Source: Marinobacter subterrani
GTDB taxonomy: Bacteria > Pseudomonadota > Gammaproteobacteria > Pseudomonadales > Oleiphilaceae
Length of the DNA: 64,000 bases
Assembly: GCF_001045555.1 (NCBI RefSeq)
Contig: NZ_LFBU01000001.1
Coordinates: forward strand, 1,116,001 to 1,180,000
Reading direction: 5' to 3'
Shown here: positions 1-8,620 of the stretch, one piece after another
Position numbering within the stretch: position 1 is the stretch's first letter
How the letters are laid out: every line of letters starts with the position of its first letter
Position numbers and translations under genes: made by a program
The notes under the pieces: model-generated
Database searches by the model: none
Told to the model about the DNA's origin: nothing
What the model saw: the letters and a program-made list of their open reading frames with translations, nothing else

Positions 1-295
1 GCAGATCGGCAAGCACACCCGCCATACCCTCAAACACATTCTGGGGCGTCGTGGTCTTGCTGAAAAAGTAGCCTGCATAACCTTCACGGATGCTGTTCAT
101 TTCGGCGCGGCTGAGCCCCGGGTAGAGTTTTTCCAGCGCCTCAACCATGCCAAGGCCGATAATATCCCGGTAGGCCTCGCGCTCCAGGGCCGGGTAACCC
201 AGATCGGTTGCCGCCTGGTGCAGGCTTTCGGCAATGTGCTCAACCGAATCCACCAGGGTTCCGTCCCAATCAAAAATAACCACTCTGACGTTCAT
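1..295 (-). CDS. HAD-family phosphatase (phosphoglycolate phosphatase-like), 3' end outside window
   Basis: The first 98 residues are visible; the rest lies beyond base 1. The N-terminus carries HAD motif I, FDWDGTLVDS at about residues 8-17, with the nucleophile and acid/base aspartates, followed by a helical cap region. By family this is a small-molecule phosphomonoesterase of the cytoplasm; the substrate cannot be told from the sequence. The ATG at 295 overlaps the TGA of the upstream rluC gene in an ATGA arrangement, so the two are probably translated as one operon. A HAD gene directly after rluC is also the order I know from Pseudomonas. No stop or frameshift is seen in the visible part. 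Confidence 0.85.
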   Translation of the reverse strand, partial: MNVRVVIFDWDGTLVDSVEHIAESLHQAATDLGYPALEREAYRDIIGLGMVEALEKLYPGLSRAEMNSIREGYAGYFFSKTTTPQNVFEGMAGVLADL

Positions 296-1353
296 TGATC
301 TGTTCCTTTCAGGCGCGCCCCGAGCTTCTCGAGCACGTCGTTGAATGCATCGTCGTACGGAGCTTCCAGCCTCACAGCCTCCCCCGACACCGGCAAGGTG
401 AATTCAAGAGCCCTGGCATGGAGCATGAGCCGCTGGCCACCGATCGCCCTGAACGCTTTGAGGCTGACATCATCCATATACTTGTCGTCGCCTGCAATCG
501 GATGACCCGCCCAGGCACTGTGCACCCGGATCTGGTGCGTTCGCCCGGTTATCGGCGAAGCTTCCACCAGGCTGTAGCCTTGAAAGCGAGCCAGGCATCG
601 GAAGGTGGTCAAAGACGCCTTGCCGGAATCATCAACCTTGACCCGGCGCTCACCGTTAGGCATCTCGTAGCGCAGCAGTGGAACGTCCACCCGGTCGACA
701 CCTTTGGGCCAGTCACCGGCCACCAGCGCATGGTAATGTTTCCTGATCCGCTTCTGGCGAAGCTCGTCCTGAAGATACCTCAGCGCCGAGCGCTTCTTGG
801 CGACCATGACCAGCCCGGACGTGTCGCGGTCCAGTCGGTGCACCAACTCCAGAAATTTTGCCGATGGCCGCCCCGAGCGCAACACCTCAATCAGGCCGAA
901 GCTCAGGCCACTGCCCCCGTGAACTGCGATACCCGACGGTTTGTTCACCACCAGCATCTGGTCGTTCTCAAAAACTACCGCCGCCTCAACAACGCCCTGC
1001 ACGCGGGAGCCGGGCGCAACCTGCGCAGGCTTCTCTTTGCGAGTGACCGGGGGAATCCGCACCTGGTCACCCGTTTTCAGCCGGGTATCGGGCTTCACCC
1101 GACCCTTGTTGACGCGAACCTCGCCCTTTCTGACCACCCGATAGATAATGCTTTTCGGTACGCCGCGAAGCTGCGCCAGCAGAAAATTGTCGACCCTCTG
1201 CCCATCATTATCCTCATCCACCGTGACCCACTGCACACCCTGCCGGACTTCTCCGCGGGGAGCGCCCGCCTCGCCAGACCTTGCCCCGAGTGCTGGAGGC
1301 GCCATGCCGGACCTGGTTCTGACTGGCTTTCTGTTCGCGGGCTTGCGGGGCAT
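292..1353 (-). CDS. rluC: 23S rRNA pseudouridine synthase RluC (positions 955/2504/2580)
   Basis: This 353-residue protein has an S4 RNA-binding domain at about residues 52-115 and an RluA-type catalytic domain with the signature HRLDRDTSG at 172-180; Asp175 is the expected nucleophile. By family it isomerises uridines in the 23S rRNA peptidyl transferase region. The ATG at 1353 has an AGGA ribosome site a few bases upstream. It gives a basic, Pro/Arg-rich extension of about 40 residues before the S4 domain, longer than in E. coli RluC. Divergence from rne and a downstream HAD gene fit the rluC locus and separate it from RluD and RluA. Which of the three RluA-type enzymes it is rests mainly on this context. 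Confidence 0.9.
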   Translation of the reverse strand: MPRKPANRKPVRTRSGMAPPALGARSGEAGAPRGEVRQGVQWVTVDEDNDGQRVDNFLLAQLRGVPKSIIYRVVRKGEVRVNKGRVKPDTRLKTGDQVRIPPVTRKEKPAQVAPGSRVQGVVEAAVVFENDQMLVVNKPSGIAVHGGSGLSFGLIEVLRSGRPSAKFLELVHRLDRDTSGLVMVAKKRSALRYLQDELRQKRIRKHYHALVAGDWPKGVDRVDVPLLRYEMPNGERRVKVDDSGKASLTTFRCLARFQGYSLVEASPITGRTHQIRVHSAWAGHPIAGDDKYMDDVSLKAFRAIGGQRLMLHARALEFTLPVSGEAVRLEAPYDDAFNDVLEKLGARLKGTDQ

Positions 1354-1385
1354 GGAATTCCTGTGATGAAGGCTTGACTGCAGGA

Positions 1386-1414
1386 TTGATCGCCAACCTG
1401 AATACTGTTATATT
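1386..1414 (+). promoter_or_regulatory. Sigma-70-type promoter of rne
   Basis: TTGATC at 1386-1391 and TATATT at 1409-1414 are separated by 17 bases, matching the -35 consensus at four positions and the -10 consensus at five. Transcription would start near 1421, giving rne a leader of about 530 nt. A long leader is expected because E. coli rne autoregulates through its 5' untranslated region. No start site has been mapped here; this is a pattern match. Confidence 0.55.
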
Positions 1415-1525
1415 CCGGCGTGCTCTGTCGTTTGTCTACGGCCTGACCAACTCAAGTCAGAAGCCGGAGCGGCAGAAGTATACCGACACTATTCGAGAGT
1501 TTGAACGCCGTGCACCCAATCACTA

Positions 1526-1598
1526 CCGGGAACGGCGAAGTAAATGTTCCCGGAGAACCAGGCCAGATCTTTGAAAGACTGACTCCTGGCCCCGGGAA
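1526..1598 (+). promoter_or_regulatory. Competing hairpins in the rne leader (candidate autoregulatory RNA element)
   Basis: GTTCCCGG at 1546-1553 can pair perfectly with CCGGGAAC at 1526-1533 upstream. It can instead pair, over seven bases, with CCGGGAA at 1592-1598 downstream; the downstream form is extended by GGCCAG (1561-1566) with CTGGCC (1586-1591). The two pairings use the same bases and exclude each other. Further simple hairpins follow: CCGCG/CGCGG at 1608-1625, CTGCC/GGCAG at 1762-1775, and GGTTTT/AAAACC at 1907-1924 just before the ribosome site. The region between rluC and rne (1354-1948) holds no convincing gene, so it is best read as leader RNA. A role in RNase E feedback is inferred from E. 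coli. Confidence 0.5.
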
Positions 1599-1948
1599 AA
1601 GGAAAAACCGCGCAGAAAACCGCGGGCGACATCGCGAAGAATCATTGCCACGCAGGGCCGGGCCGTCCAGCTTACGAATACGACGTGAGACCCAGGCACC
1701 TGAGTGAACCTGAAAAACGGATAACATGCGTCAACAGACACGAACCTTAAACGCCCCTTCCCTGCCTACAGGCAGCCGGATCGTCGGCATTGGTCTCAGA
1801 CTGAAAGGATCACACCCCAGAAGGGTCTGATTCGTCTGGCCGCCGGTCCGCCCTTGATGTACAGGGCCCGCGGCACGCACATCCCGCTTCGCTGATGCGA
1901 CCCCTCCGGTTTTCTGTCAAAACCAAACGACAGGAACTCTTTCTTTCC

Positions 1949-4900
1949 ATGAAAAGAATGCTCATCAATGCAACTCATCCTGAAGAGTTGCGCGTAGCTC
2001 TGGTTGACGGCCAACGCCTGTTTGACCTCGACATTGAATCCAGCTCCCGCGAGCAGAAAAAAGCCAACGTCTATAAAGGACGTATTACCCGCGTTGAGCC
2101 GAGCCTCGAAGCTGCCTTCGTGGATTTCGGCGCCGATCGCCACGGCTTTCTGCCCCTGAAGGAAATCTCCAAGGAGTACTTCAAGAAATCGCCGGGCCAG
2201 ATCGAGGGCAAGATCAACATCAAGGACGTGATCTCCGAAGGTCAGGAAGTCATCGTCCAGGTCGACAAGGAAGAGCGTGGCAACAAGGGCGCCGCCCTGA
2301 CCACGTTTATTTCCCTCGCCGGCCGCTACCTGGTCCTCATGCCCAACAACCCCCGTGCCGGTGGCATTTCCCGCCGCATTGAAGGCGACGAGCGGGCCCA
2401 GCTCAAAGACGCCATGAACAATGTTCAGGTACCGAAGTCCATGGGCATCATCGTGCGTACGGCCGGCATTGGCCGTACTACCGAAGAGCTTCAGTGGGAT
2501 CTGGATTATCTGGTGCAGTTCTGGGAAGCCATTTCCCAGGCCGCGGGCGAGCGCAAGGCGCCGTTCCTGATTCACCAGGAAAGCAACGTGATTATCCGCG
2601 CCGTACGGGACTACCTCCGCCAGGACATTGGCGAGGTTCTGATCGATTCCGACAGCGTCCATGAAGACGTGCTGAATTTCGTCCGCGCGGTGATGCCGAC
2701 GTTCGAGAACAAGATCAAGCTGTACAAGGATGAAATCCCGCTGTTCAGCCGTTACCAGATAGAAGGCCAGATCGAGACCGCCTTTCAGCGGGAAGTGAAG
2801 CTGCCTTCCGGTGGTTCCATTGTTATCGATCCGACTGAGGCACTGGTCTCCATCGACATCAACTCCTCCCGGGCCACCAAGGGCCATGACATCGAGGAGA
2901 CGGCCCTTCAGACCAACCTGGAAGCGGCCGAGGAAATCGCCCGCCAACTGCGTCTGCGTGACATGGGCGGTCTGATTGTCATCGATTTCATTGATATGAC
3001 ACCGGCCAAGCACCAGCGGGAAGTTGAACAGAAAATTCGTGAGGCACTGGAAATTGACCGGGCCCGGGTTCAGGTCGGCAAGATTTCGCGATTCGGCCTG
3101 CTCGAGATGTCCCGTCAGCGTCTGCGCCCCTCCCTCGGGGAAACCCGCAGTGAGGTTTGCCCCCGCTGCGAAGGCCAGGGCACCATCCGGGGCATTGAAT
3201 CCCTCGCCCTGAGCATCATGCGCCTGATTTACGAGGAATCGTCAAAAGACAAGACGGGCGAAGTCCGGGCCGTTGTTCCGGTGTCGGTGGCCACCTTCCT
3301 GCTGAACGAAAAACGCAAGCAACTGGCCGATATCGAAGCGCGCCAGGAAGTCAGCATCGTGGTGGTTCCGGTCCCGCACATGGAAACACCGCACTTCGAA
3401 ATTATCCGGATGCGTGACGATGAAACGACGCCCGAGCACATTTCCAGCCACCAGGTGGCCCAGGAATACAGCGAGCGTGAAGAGGAGATTTTCGAAGCGC
3501 CAGCCCCGGAAAAACCGGTGCGAGAACAGGCAGCCGTGAGAGCAATTCGCCCCAGCGCGCCAGCACCGACGCCGGCGCCCAAGGCGGAAGCCGAAGCTGC
3601 CGAGCCGGAAGAAGGCCTGTTCCGCCGCCTCGGCCGGAAGATTGCCTGCTTCTTTAACGGAGAAGAGGAACAGAAGGCCGAGACCACCGAGAAAAATCGC
3701 AGCCAGCGTGAAGATCACCGGAACCAGGGGCGCCAGGATCGCCGTAAATCCCGCGTAGCCCGTGGTGACGAGCAACGTTCCGGCGGCAATCGCAGTGGCA
3801 ACGAACGTCGCCAGGGCGGCCAGCAAGGCCGTGGTGATGACAACCGCGGCCGCAACCGGAACCGCAATGACGATCAGAACCGCGGAAACCAGAATCGCCA
3901 GACTCCCGACACCCGGGACAGCGATAACAAAGTCGAGAACAAAGGCGAGAACAAGGGTTCTGACAACCGTCGGGATAACCGCCGGGACAACCAGAACCGT
4001 GGCCGCAACAAGCCGCAGCGGGACCAGAAAGAGGGCCGCGACCAGAAGGAACAGAGCCCACAGGAAACCGTGGCCAAGTCCTCCGGAAGCGAAAAATCCG
4101 CGTCCGACGAGAAGCGCCGCAAACCTCGCCGCCAGCGTAATCGCGACGGCTCCCCCACTGAAAACCCGGCTTCTACGCCGGCAGAGCGCAAGACGGCTCG
4201 CAGTGAAAGGCATCAGAAGGACACCCAGCCGGAAGCCAGTTCCGAAAGCGGCAAGCCTGAAGTGACCGCCGAGCAACCTCGGGAAAACCGTCAGAAAGCC
4301 TCTGATCAGAAAACCTCTGAAAAACCCGAGACCAGGGCAAGTGAACCGGTCGCCAAGGACGAGCCGAAGAAGGACGAACCAAAAGTCGCAACAGCGGCCG
4401 TGGACCAGCCGACGGAAAAGGCTGCCGGCACCGCTTCCTCCGGCAAAGACTCTGAGCCGACTCAAAAAGCCAAGGAGGACAGCGACAAGGCTTCCGTTGC
4501 CGAACAGAAGCCAGCCGAAGAGGTAAAAGTCCCTGCCGCTGACGAGCAAAAGCACTTGGCTACCAATGAGAAGCCCGTCGCTGCCGATAAAAAGCCCTCT
4601 GCACCGGAGCAAAAACCGGCTGCTGACAGTGCGGACCAGGCACCGAAGGCTCAGCCAGACGCTGCACCGAAGGCTCAGGCCGAAGCGGAACCAAGGCAGC
4701 CTGCCAAGGCGGAGAAGGTGCCCGGGGCCCCGACTGAGAAACCGGCCAGGAACTCTGAGTCGCCAGCGACCAAAGAGGAAGCGCCGGCAGCCAAAGAGCC
4801 AGCACCGGCCGCGGCTGAAAAGCCACCGGCAGCTGATAAACCGGCAAGGCAGCCTCGCACGCCAAAGGCCGCCCCGAAGAAAGAGCAGCCCGCGCAGGAG

Positions 4901-5101
4901 CCCTCTCCAGCCGCAGATCCGCAGGCTGAAAAAACCGTGAAAGCGGAAAAGCCGGAAGCGGAAACTGCAAACAAGAACGAGACTCCCGAAACGCCGGCAC
5001 CCAGTGTTCCTGTGACACCGGGACGTGCCTACAACGACCCAAGAGAAGTCCGCAAGCGCCAGAAGGCTGCGGAAGAGGCCAAAAAGGCCGGGAGTAACTA
5101 A
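1949..5101 (+). CDS. rne: Ribonuclease E
   Basis: The 1050-residue endoribonuclease begins the RNA degradosome and processes rRNA and tRNA precursors at the inner membrane. The ATG at 1949 was chosen because MKRMLINA is the conserved start; an in-frame start 54 bases earlier only adds an unrelated tail. The N-terminal half shows the S1 domain (about 36-120), the DNase-I-like catalytic block with [13 protein letters not shown] and LIVIDFIDM (metal-binding aspartates near 304 and 347), and the zinc-link CPRCEGQG. Near residue 555 [14 protein letters not shown] forms a probable amphipathic membrane helix like E. coli segment A. The rest is disordered: first Arg/Asn/Gln-rich RNA-binding sequence, then a long Ala/Pro/Lys/Glu stretch, ending in a [14 protein letters not shown] motif reminiscent of Pseudomonas RNase E. 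Confidence 0.97.
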   Translation: MKRMLINATHPEELRVALVDGQRLFDLDIESSSREQKKANVYKGRITRVEPSLEAAFVDFGADRHGFLPLKEISKEYFKKSPGQIEGKINIKDVISEGQEVIVQVDKEERGNKGAALTTFISLAGRYLVLMPNNPRAGGISRRIEGDERAQLKDAMNNVQVPKSMGIIVRTAGIGRTTEELQWDLDYLVQFWEAISQAAGERKAPFLIHQESNVIIRAVRDYLRQDIGEVLIDSDSVHEDVLNFVRAVMPTFENKIKLYKDEIPLFSRYQIEGQIETAFQREVKLPSGGSIVIDPTEALVSIDINSSRATKGHDIEETALQTNLEAAEEIARQLRLRDMGGLIVIDFIDMTPAKHQREVEQKIREALEIDRARVQVGKISRFGLLEMSRQRLRPSLGETRSEVCPRCEGQGTIRGIESLALSIMRLIYEESSKDKTGEVRAVVPVSVATFLLNEKRKQLADIEARQEVSIVVVPVPHMETPHFEIIRMRDDETTPEHISSHQVAQEYSEREEEIFEAPAPEKPVREQAAVRAIRPSAPAPTPAPKAEAEAAEPEEGLFRRLGRKIACFFNGEEEQKAETTEKNRSQREDHRNQGRQDRRKSRVARGDEQRSGGNRSGNERRQGGQQGRGDDNRGRNRNRNDDQNRGNQNRQTPDTRDSDNKVENKGENKGSDNRRDNRRDNQNRGRNKPQRDQKEGRDQKEQSPQETVAKSSGSEKSASDEKRRKPRRQRNRDGSPTENPASTPAERKTARSERHQKDTQPEASSESGKPEVTAEQPRENRQKASDQKTSEKPETRASEPVAKDEPKKDEPKVATAAVDQPTEKAAGTASSGKDSEPTQKAKEDSDKASVAEQKPAEEVKVPAADEQKHLATNEKPVAADKKPSAPEQKPAADSADQAPKAQPDAAPKAQAEAEPRQPAKAEKVPGAPTEKPARNSESPATKEEAPAAKEPAPAAAEKPPAADKPARQPRTPKAAPKKEQPAQEPSPAADPQAEKTVKAEKPEAETANKNETPETPAPSVPVTPGRAYNDPREVRKRQKAAEEAKKAGSN

Positions 5102-5104
5102 CTG

Positions 5105-5647
5105 ATGCTATCGAACTCCGACATAGAAGCGCTGGAAGACATCCTCTTTGCCGAGCCCTGGGGCGATGATGCCCTGGACTTCTTCGGTTTCCACGGGGTT
5201 GTCTGCGCCAGCGTCGTCGGTCCGGCGGAACTGGGGGCGGAAGAAATCTTCCGCCTTGCCACGGGCATCGATCAGATACCCGATAACGGGATTCCCGAGA
5301 TATTCAAGCGCTGCGCGGATCAGCTGGCCGGAGACATGGCCCATGCCCTGGATATGGGCCAGGCCCTGGAGCTGCCCGAGCCGGAAGACGGAGACCCGAT
5401 GAACGCACTGGAAAACTGGTGCGCCGGGTTCGTGGACACCTTCCTGGAACACGAGGAAGCCTGGTTGAACGCGGCCAGCGAAGAGGAAACCGCTGACCTG
5501 CTGGTTCCCATGCTAACGCTGTCGGGGCTGTTTGATGACGAGGATTTCCAGAAGGTTCGTAATAGCGAGGAGCTGTCCCGGAAAATGGCCGAGGCCATTC
5601 CGGACTCACTGACCGACCTGTACCTGCTGTTTCACGCGCCGGATTAA
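5105..5647 (+). CDS. UPF0149 (YecA/YgfB) family protein
   Basis: An acidic, helical protein of 180 residues that starts three bases after the rne stop and is therefore probably cotranscribed with it. The pattern, an early LSNSDIEALEDIL segment, a small FFGFHGVVCASVVGP block and a C-terminal FLEHEEAWL region, matches the UPF0149 family. The family's biochemical role is not settled. The cysteine-rich SEC-C tail found in some YecA proteins is absent here. The gene converges on the PHP gene and overlaps it by four bases at the stops. Confidence 0.75.
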   Translation: MLSNSDIEALEDILFAEPWGDDALDFFGFHGVVCASVVGPAELGAEEIFRLATGIDQIPDNGIPEIFKRCADQLAGDMAHALDMGQALELPEPEDGDPMNALENWCAGFVDTFLEHEEAWLNAASEEETADLLVPMLTLSGLFDDEDFQKVRNSEELSRKMAEAIPDSLTDLYLLFHAPD

Positions 5648-6522
5648 GCCGACGCGGGATTCAGAATCGGTTGCCTGAACGAATGCCAGACCGGCTCAAG
5701 CCCGTCTGGCATTTTCGTAATACGGCCAAGCTCACACCAGGGTGCGCCGGCAAAGTGGAAATCACTGCCCTGGGATGCCAGCAATCCTTCCCGTCGGCAC
5801 AACTCCGCGAGAAACCCCAGGTCGCCGCTGGACTGCCCTGAGGTGGAAACTTCGATCGCCTGCCCCCCAGCTCTCCGGAAGTCGGCGGTCAACGCCCGGA
5901 GTTTGGTGGCGGTGAGCTGGTATTTCCGTGGATGGGCAAGCACCGCAATGCCACCCGCAGCATTAATCCAGTGGACCACTTCCGGCAATTCCGGCCAATA
6001 GGCTTTCACGTCACCGGCCTTGCCGCTTCCGAGGTATCGCTTGAAGGCCTGCGCAGCGTTGCGCACCACCCCCGCCCCCGTCAGGACCTGGGCAAAATGC
6101 GGGCGCCCGGGAACATCGCCGCCGGCAAAAGCGGTTGCCTGTTCCAGCAGGTCATCCACATCAAGCTTGTCCAGCCGATCAGCAATCATCCGTGCCCTGG
6201 CCCACCGGTTCTCGTTTTGCTGCGCCAGGGCGCGGCGGAATCCATCGTCCCCGGGGTAAAAGTCCAGCCCCACAATATGGATCGTCCGGCTTTTCCAGAT
6301 ACAGGACAGTTCCACCCCGGGAATCAGGGTGACACCATGAATCCCTGCCGCACACTCCGCTTCGGCGAGCCCGGCAATCGTGTCATGATCCGTCAGGGCA
6401 AGATGGCTGACTCCGCGCTCAGCGGCACGCTCAACCAGCGCAGAGGGCGATAGCGCGCCATCGGAGGCGGTGCTGTGGCAATGCAGATCAATGCACAAAA
6501 CCGGGTCTTGCGGTATAGTCAC
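5644..6522 (-). CDS. PHP-domain phosphoesterase (RNase AM / YciV, TrpH family)
   Basis: A 292-residue PHP protein. Metal-binding motifs are HCHSTASDG near residues 14-22 and LTDHDT near 43-48, with further histidines at LAHPRK and SDFHF near the C-terminus. The length and motif order match the E. coli YciV/RnmV family, which hydrolyses 3',5'-nucleoside bisphosphates and trims the 5' ends of rRNAs. It should be a soluble cytoplasmic enzyme with a trinuclear metal site. It diverges from the yciI-like gene; the 131-base gap should hold both promoters. Its substrate is inferred from family. Confidence 0.85.
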   Translation of the reverse strand: MTIPQDPVLCIDLHCHSTASDGALSPSALVERAAERGVSHLALTDHDTIAGLAEAECAAGIHGVTLIPGVELSCIWKSRTIHIVGLDFYPGDDGFRRALAQQNENRWARARMIADRLDKLDVDDLLEQATAFAGGDVPGRPHFAQVLTGAGVVRNAAQAFKRYLGSGKAGDVKAYWPELPEVVHWINAAGGIAVLAHPRKYQLTATKLRALTADFRRAGGQAIEVSTSGQSSGDLGFLAELCRREGLLASQGSDFHFAGAPWCELGRITKMPDGLEPVWHSFRQPILNPASA

Positions 6523-6653
6523 AGTACATCCTGAGTCATTGGGGAAAGGGCGACAGGCCGTTGATGCACAGTGTATCAGCCATCCCCGCCGCTGTACGAC
6601 TGCTGATGACCGTTCAGCCCGTTACGTCCAACAGCTTCAATCCGGAGATCTGA

Positions 6654-6953
6654 ATGCACTACGCCATTATCAGTGAAGATGTCGAAAACAGCCTGTCGAT
6701 GCGTCAGTCTGCGCGCCCCGCTCATATCGAACGGCTGCAGGCTCTGAAAGCCGAGGGCAGATTGCTTGTCGCCGGGCCGCACCCGGCACTGGACACGCCG
6801 GAGCCCGGTGACGCCGGCTTTACCGGCAGCCTGGTGATTGCCGAGTTCGACTCGCTGGAAGAAGCCCGGGCATGGGCCGATGCTGACCCCTACATTGAGG
6901 CCGGTGTCTACCAGAAGGTTACCGTAAAGCCGTTCAAGCCGGTTCTGCCGTGA
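6654..6953 (+). CDS. yciI: YciI family protein
   Basis: This 99-residue protein has the ferredoxin-like YciI fold: [10 protein letters not shown] at the start, an R-x-x-HIERL segment near residues 20-27, [10 protein letters not shown] near 35-44 and a [16 protein letters not shown] helix. The conserved His and Asp that mark the family's putative active site are present. The family is small, cytoplasmic and mostly without known function; some relatives are dehydrochlorinase-like. Divergence from the yciV-like PHP gene resembles the Pseudomonas/Enterobacteria neighbourhood in which the names arose. Confidence 0.85.
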   Translation: MHYAIISEDVENSLSMRQSARPAHIERLQALKAEGRLLVAGPHPALDTPEPGDAGFTGSLVIAEFDSLEEARAWADADPYIEAGVYQKVTVKPFKPVLP

Positions 6954-7069
6954 GTTGCCGCATGAGTTTATTGTAATGATGGCTCGCTTGCACAGCCGGG
7001 TAACTGTGACAAAATTGCGCTTTTAATCATGCACCGACTTCATTCAGAGAATTTCAGGGAACGTAACCA

Positions 7070-7741
7070 GTGACGCTTTTTCGTCTCGCCATCAGTGTGT
7101 TGTTTGCAGTGTCGTCAATTGCCGTTGCTCAGGCCAAAACCGTCTGGGTGGACGATCAGCTGTACCTTCCGGTGAGGTCTGGCGCGGGTACCCAGTACCG
7201 GATTATCGAAAATGCCGTGCCGAGTGGCACCCCCCTCGAAGTTCTTGATGCGTCTGACGACGGTTTTACCCTCGTTCGCACGCCAAAGGGTACCGAGGGC
7301 TGGGTTTCCAGCCAGTACCTGAGCGAGACGCCGATCGCAGAAGACCAGTTGAATACCGCAAAGCGCCAGCTCGAACAGGCCCGTTCAGAGCTGACCCAGG
7401 TAAAAGACCAACTGGCCCAGGTCACCAAGGAACGGGACGCGCTGCAAAACTCCGAATCCTCGCTTTCCAACCGCAGCCAGGAGCTGCAGCAGGAGCTGCA
7501 GCGCATCAAGAACATTGCCTCCGATTCCATCAATCTGGCACGCCGCAATCGCGAACTCCTTGAGGAAAACCAGAAGATACGCAATGACCTGGAAGTTCTT
7601 ACGGCAGAAAACGAGCGCCTGGAGGCCAGCAAGGAATACGACTTCATGCTGCTCGGGGCCGGCCTGGTACTGGGTGGCGTTTTGCTGGCATTGATTATCC
7701 CGATGCTCAAACCAACGAGAAAGACCGATAACTGGGCCTGA
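7070..7741 (+). CDS. TIGR04211-type SH3 domain, coiled-coil, membrane-anchored protein
   Basis: A 223-residue envelope protein. Residues 1-23 form a signal peptide ending near VAQAK. A bacterial SH3 domain (about 24-90) follows with LYLPVRSGAGTQYRIIENA and GWVSSQYLSETP. Residues 95-190 form a long Gln/Glu/Leu-rich coiled coil, and a single transmembrane helix (MLLGAGLVLGGVLLALII, about 198-215) leaves a short basic tail in the cytoplasm. The order SH3, coiled coil, C-terminal helix matches the YgiM-like family. The start appears to be GTG, just after an AGGGAACG site. It is followed after four bases by a PilZ gene, so the two are likely one operon. The function is unknown; cell-wall binding is an inference from the SH3 domain. 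Confidence 0.8.
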   Translation: MTLFRLAISVLFAVSSIAVAQAKTVWVDDQLYLPVRSGAGTQYRIIENAVPSGTPLEVLDASDDGFTLVRTPKGTEGWVSSQYLSETPIAEDQLNTAKRQLEQARSELTQVKDQLAQVTKERDALQNSESSLSNRSQELQQELQRIKNIASDSINLARRNRELLEENQKIRNDLEVLTAENERLEASKEYDFMLLGAGLVLGGVLLALIIPMLKPTRKTDNWA

Positions 7742-7745
7742 TGCC

Positions 7746-8036
7746 ATGAAGGACTACTCGGAAAAACGCGATTTTCACCGCATGCAGGTGAACTCTGAAA
7801 TCGAGATCATCGACAGCCAGGGCAACAGGTTCACCGGAATCTGCCGTGACCTGAGCGCGGCCGGCATGCAACTCTATGTCGGTCGTGAGGTCGCCCCGGG
7901 AGAAGAACTTCAGACTATCCTCCACCCCAGCAGTGATCAGTTTCCGCCACTGGAAACGGTGTGTGAAGTGACTCGGTGCCAACCAGAGGGTGACGGATTT
8001 CTGCTCGGAACGAATATCAGCGAAGTGACTCGCTGA
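7746..8036 (+). CDS. PilZ domain protein
   Basis: A single-domain PilZ protein of 96 residues. The c-di-GMP-binding signature is split as usual: EKRDFHRMQ (R-x-x-x-R type, residues 5-13) and DLSAAGMQLYV (the D-x-S-x-x-G element, near 36-46). Both the arginine pair and the Asp/Ser/Gly needed for ligand binding are kept, so c-di-GMP binding is plausible. It sits behind the SH3/coiled-coil membrane protein and is closed by a strong terminator. A GGDEF/EAL protein is encoded further on at 23.7 kb, but no direct link is shown. Confidence 0.88.
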   Translation: MKDYSEKRDFHRMQVNSEIEIIDSQGNRFTGICRDLSAAGMQLYVGREVAPGEELQTILHPSSDQFPPLETVCEVTRCQPEGDGFLLGTNISEVTR

Positions 8037-8037
8037 C

Positions 8038-8070
8038 ACAAAAACGGCGGCCATTGGCCGCCGTTTTTGT
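8038..8070. terminator. Bidirectional intrinsic terminator between pilZ and rraA
   Basis: A perfect 15-base inverted repeat, ACAAAAACGGCGGCC and its complement, encloses a 3-base loop (8053-8055). The GC stem is flanked by A and T runs on both sides, so it can end transcription from either direction. It lies between two converging genes. Confidence 0.92.
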
Positions 8071-8086
8071 TTGCTCCGGGAATACC

Positions 8087-8566
8087 TCAGACCAGAGGCT
8101 TCTCAGAAACAACAATGCCGTTATTATCGGCATAGACATAATGCCCGGGATGAAAGGTTACACCGTGAAAGGTGACCGGCACGTTCAGGTCGCCAAGCCC
8201 ACGTTTTTCACTTTTCCGGGGGTGGGTACCCAGGGCCTGGACGCCGAGCGCGGTGTTGCCAATCTCATCCACGTCGCGAACACAGCCATAGATAATGAGC
8301 CCGGCCCAGCCATTGCTGGCTGCTTTTTCGGCCAGCATGTCGCCCAGCAGTGCATGGCGCTTTGACGCACCGCCATCCACCACCATGACCCGACCATTGC
8401 CGGGCTGGCCAACCTGCTCCTTCACCACGGAATTGTCCTCAAAGCATTTCACAGTCACGATCTCACCGCCAAAGGCCTTGTGTCCGCCGTAGTTGTTAAA
8501 GCCCGGCTCCACGACCTGCACCTCGGGAAACTCGTCGCACAGGTCCGGGGTAATAATCGTCGTCAC
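8087..8566 (-). CDS. rraA: Regulator of ribonuclease E activity A
   Basis: The 159-residue protein matches RraA along its length: [16 protein letters not shown] at the start, [15 protein letters not shown], the central [19 protein letters not shown] and [14 protein letters not shown]. In E. coli the RraA trimer binds the RNase E scaffold region and represses its activity. RraA-like proteins also include class II aldolases (HMG aldolases), but a G-x-x-R-D metal site does not by itself separate the two; length and full similarity favour RraA. The gene lies 54 bases behind ppsA and probably shares its transcript. rne lies only 3 kb away. Confidence 0.92.
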   Translation of the reverse strand: MTTIITPDLCDEFPEVQVVEPGFNNYGGHKAFGGEIVTVKCFEDNSVVKEQVGQPGNGRVMVVDGGASKRHALLGDMLAEKAASNGWAGLIIYGCVRDVDEIGNTALGVQALGTHPRKSEKRGLGDLNVPVTFHGVTFHPGHYVYADNNGIVVSEKPLV

Positions 8567-8620
8567 CTTGTCGCTCTCCTATTATCCTGGAAATGAACTC
8601 TGCCTATCCTGGAATCGACC

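Noticed and set aside
295..1377. 360-codon plus-strand frame opposite rluC
   Set aside because: It is the shadow of rluC, which carries the HRLDRDTSG site and a proper ribosome site.
1374..1379. TTGACT as -35 box for rne
   Set aside because: It lies 29 bases before the TATATT box, too far; TTGATC at 1386 has the correct 17-base spacing.
3242..4612. 456-codon open frame on the minus strand inside rne
   Set aside because: It is antisense to the Arg/Asn/Pro/Ala-rich scaffold of RNase E; the low-complexity codons leave the opposite frame open, and the translation is a chain of hydrophobic repeats without a ribosome site or family.
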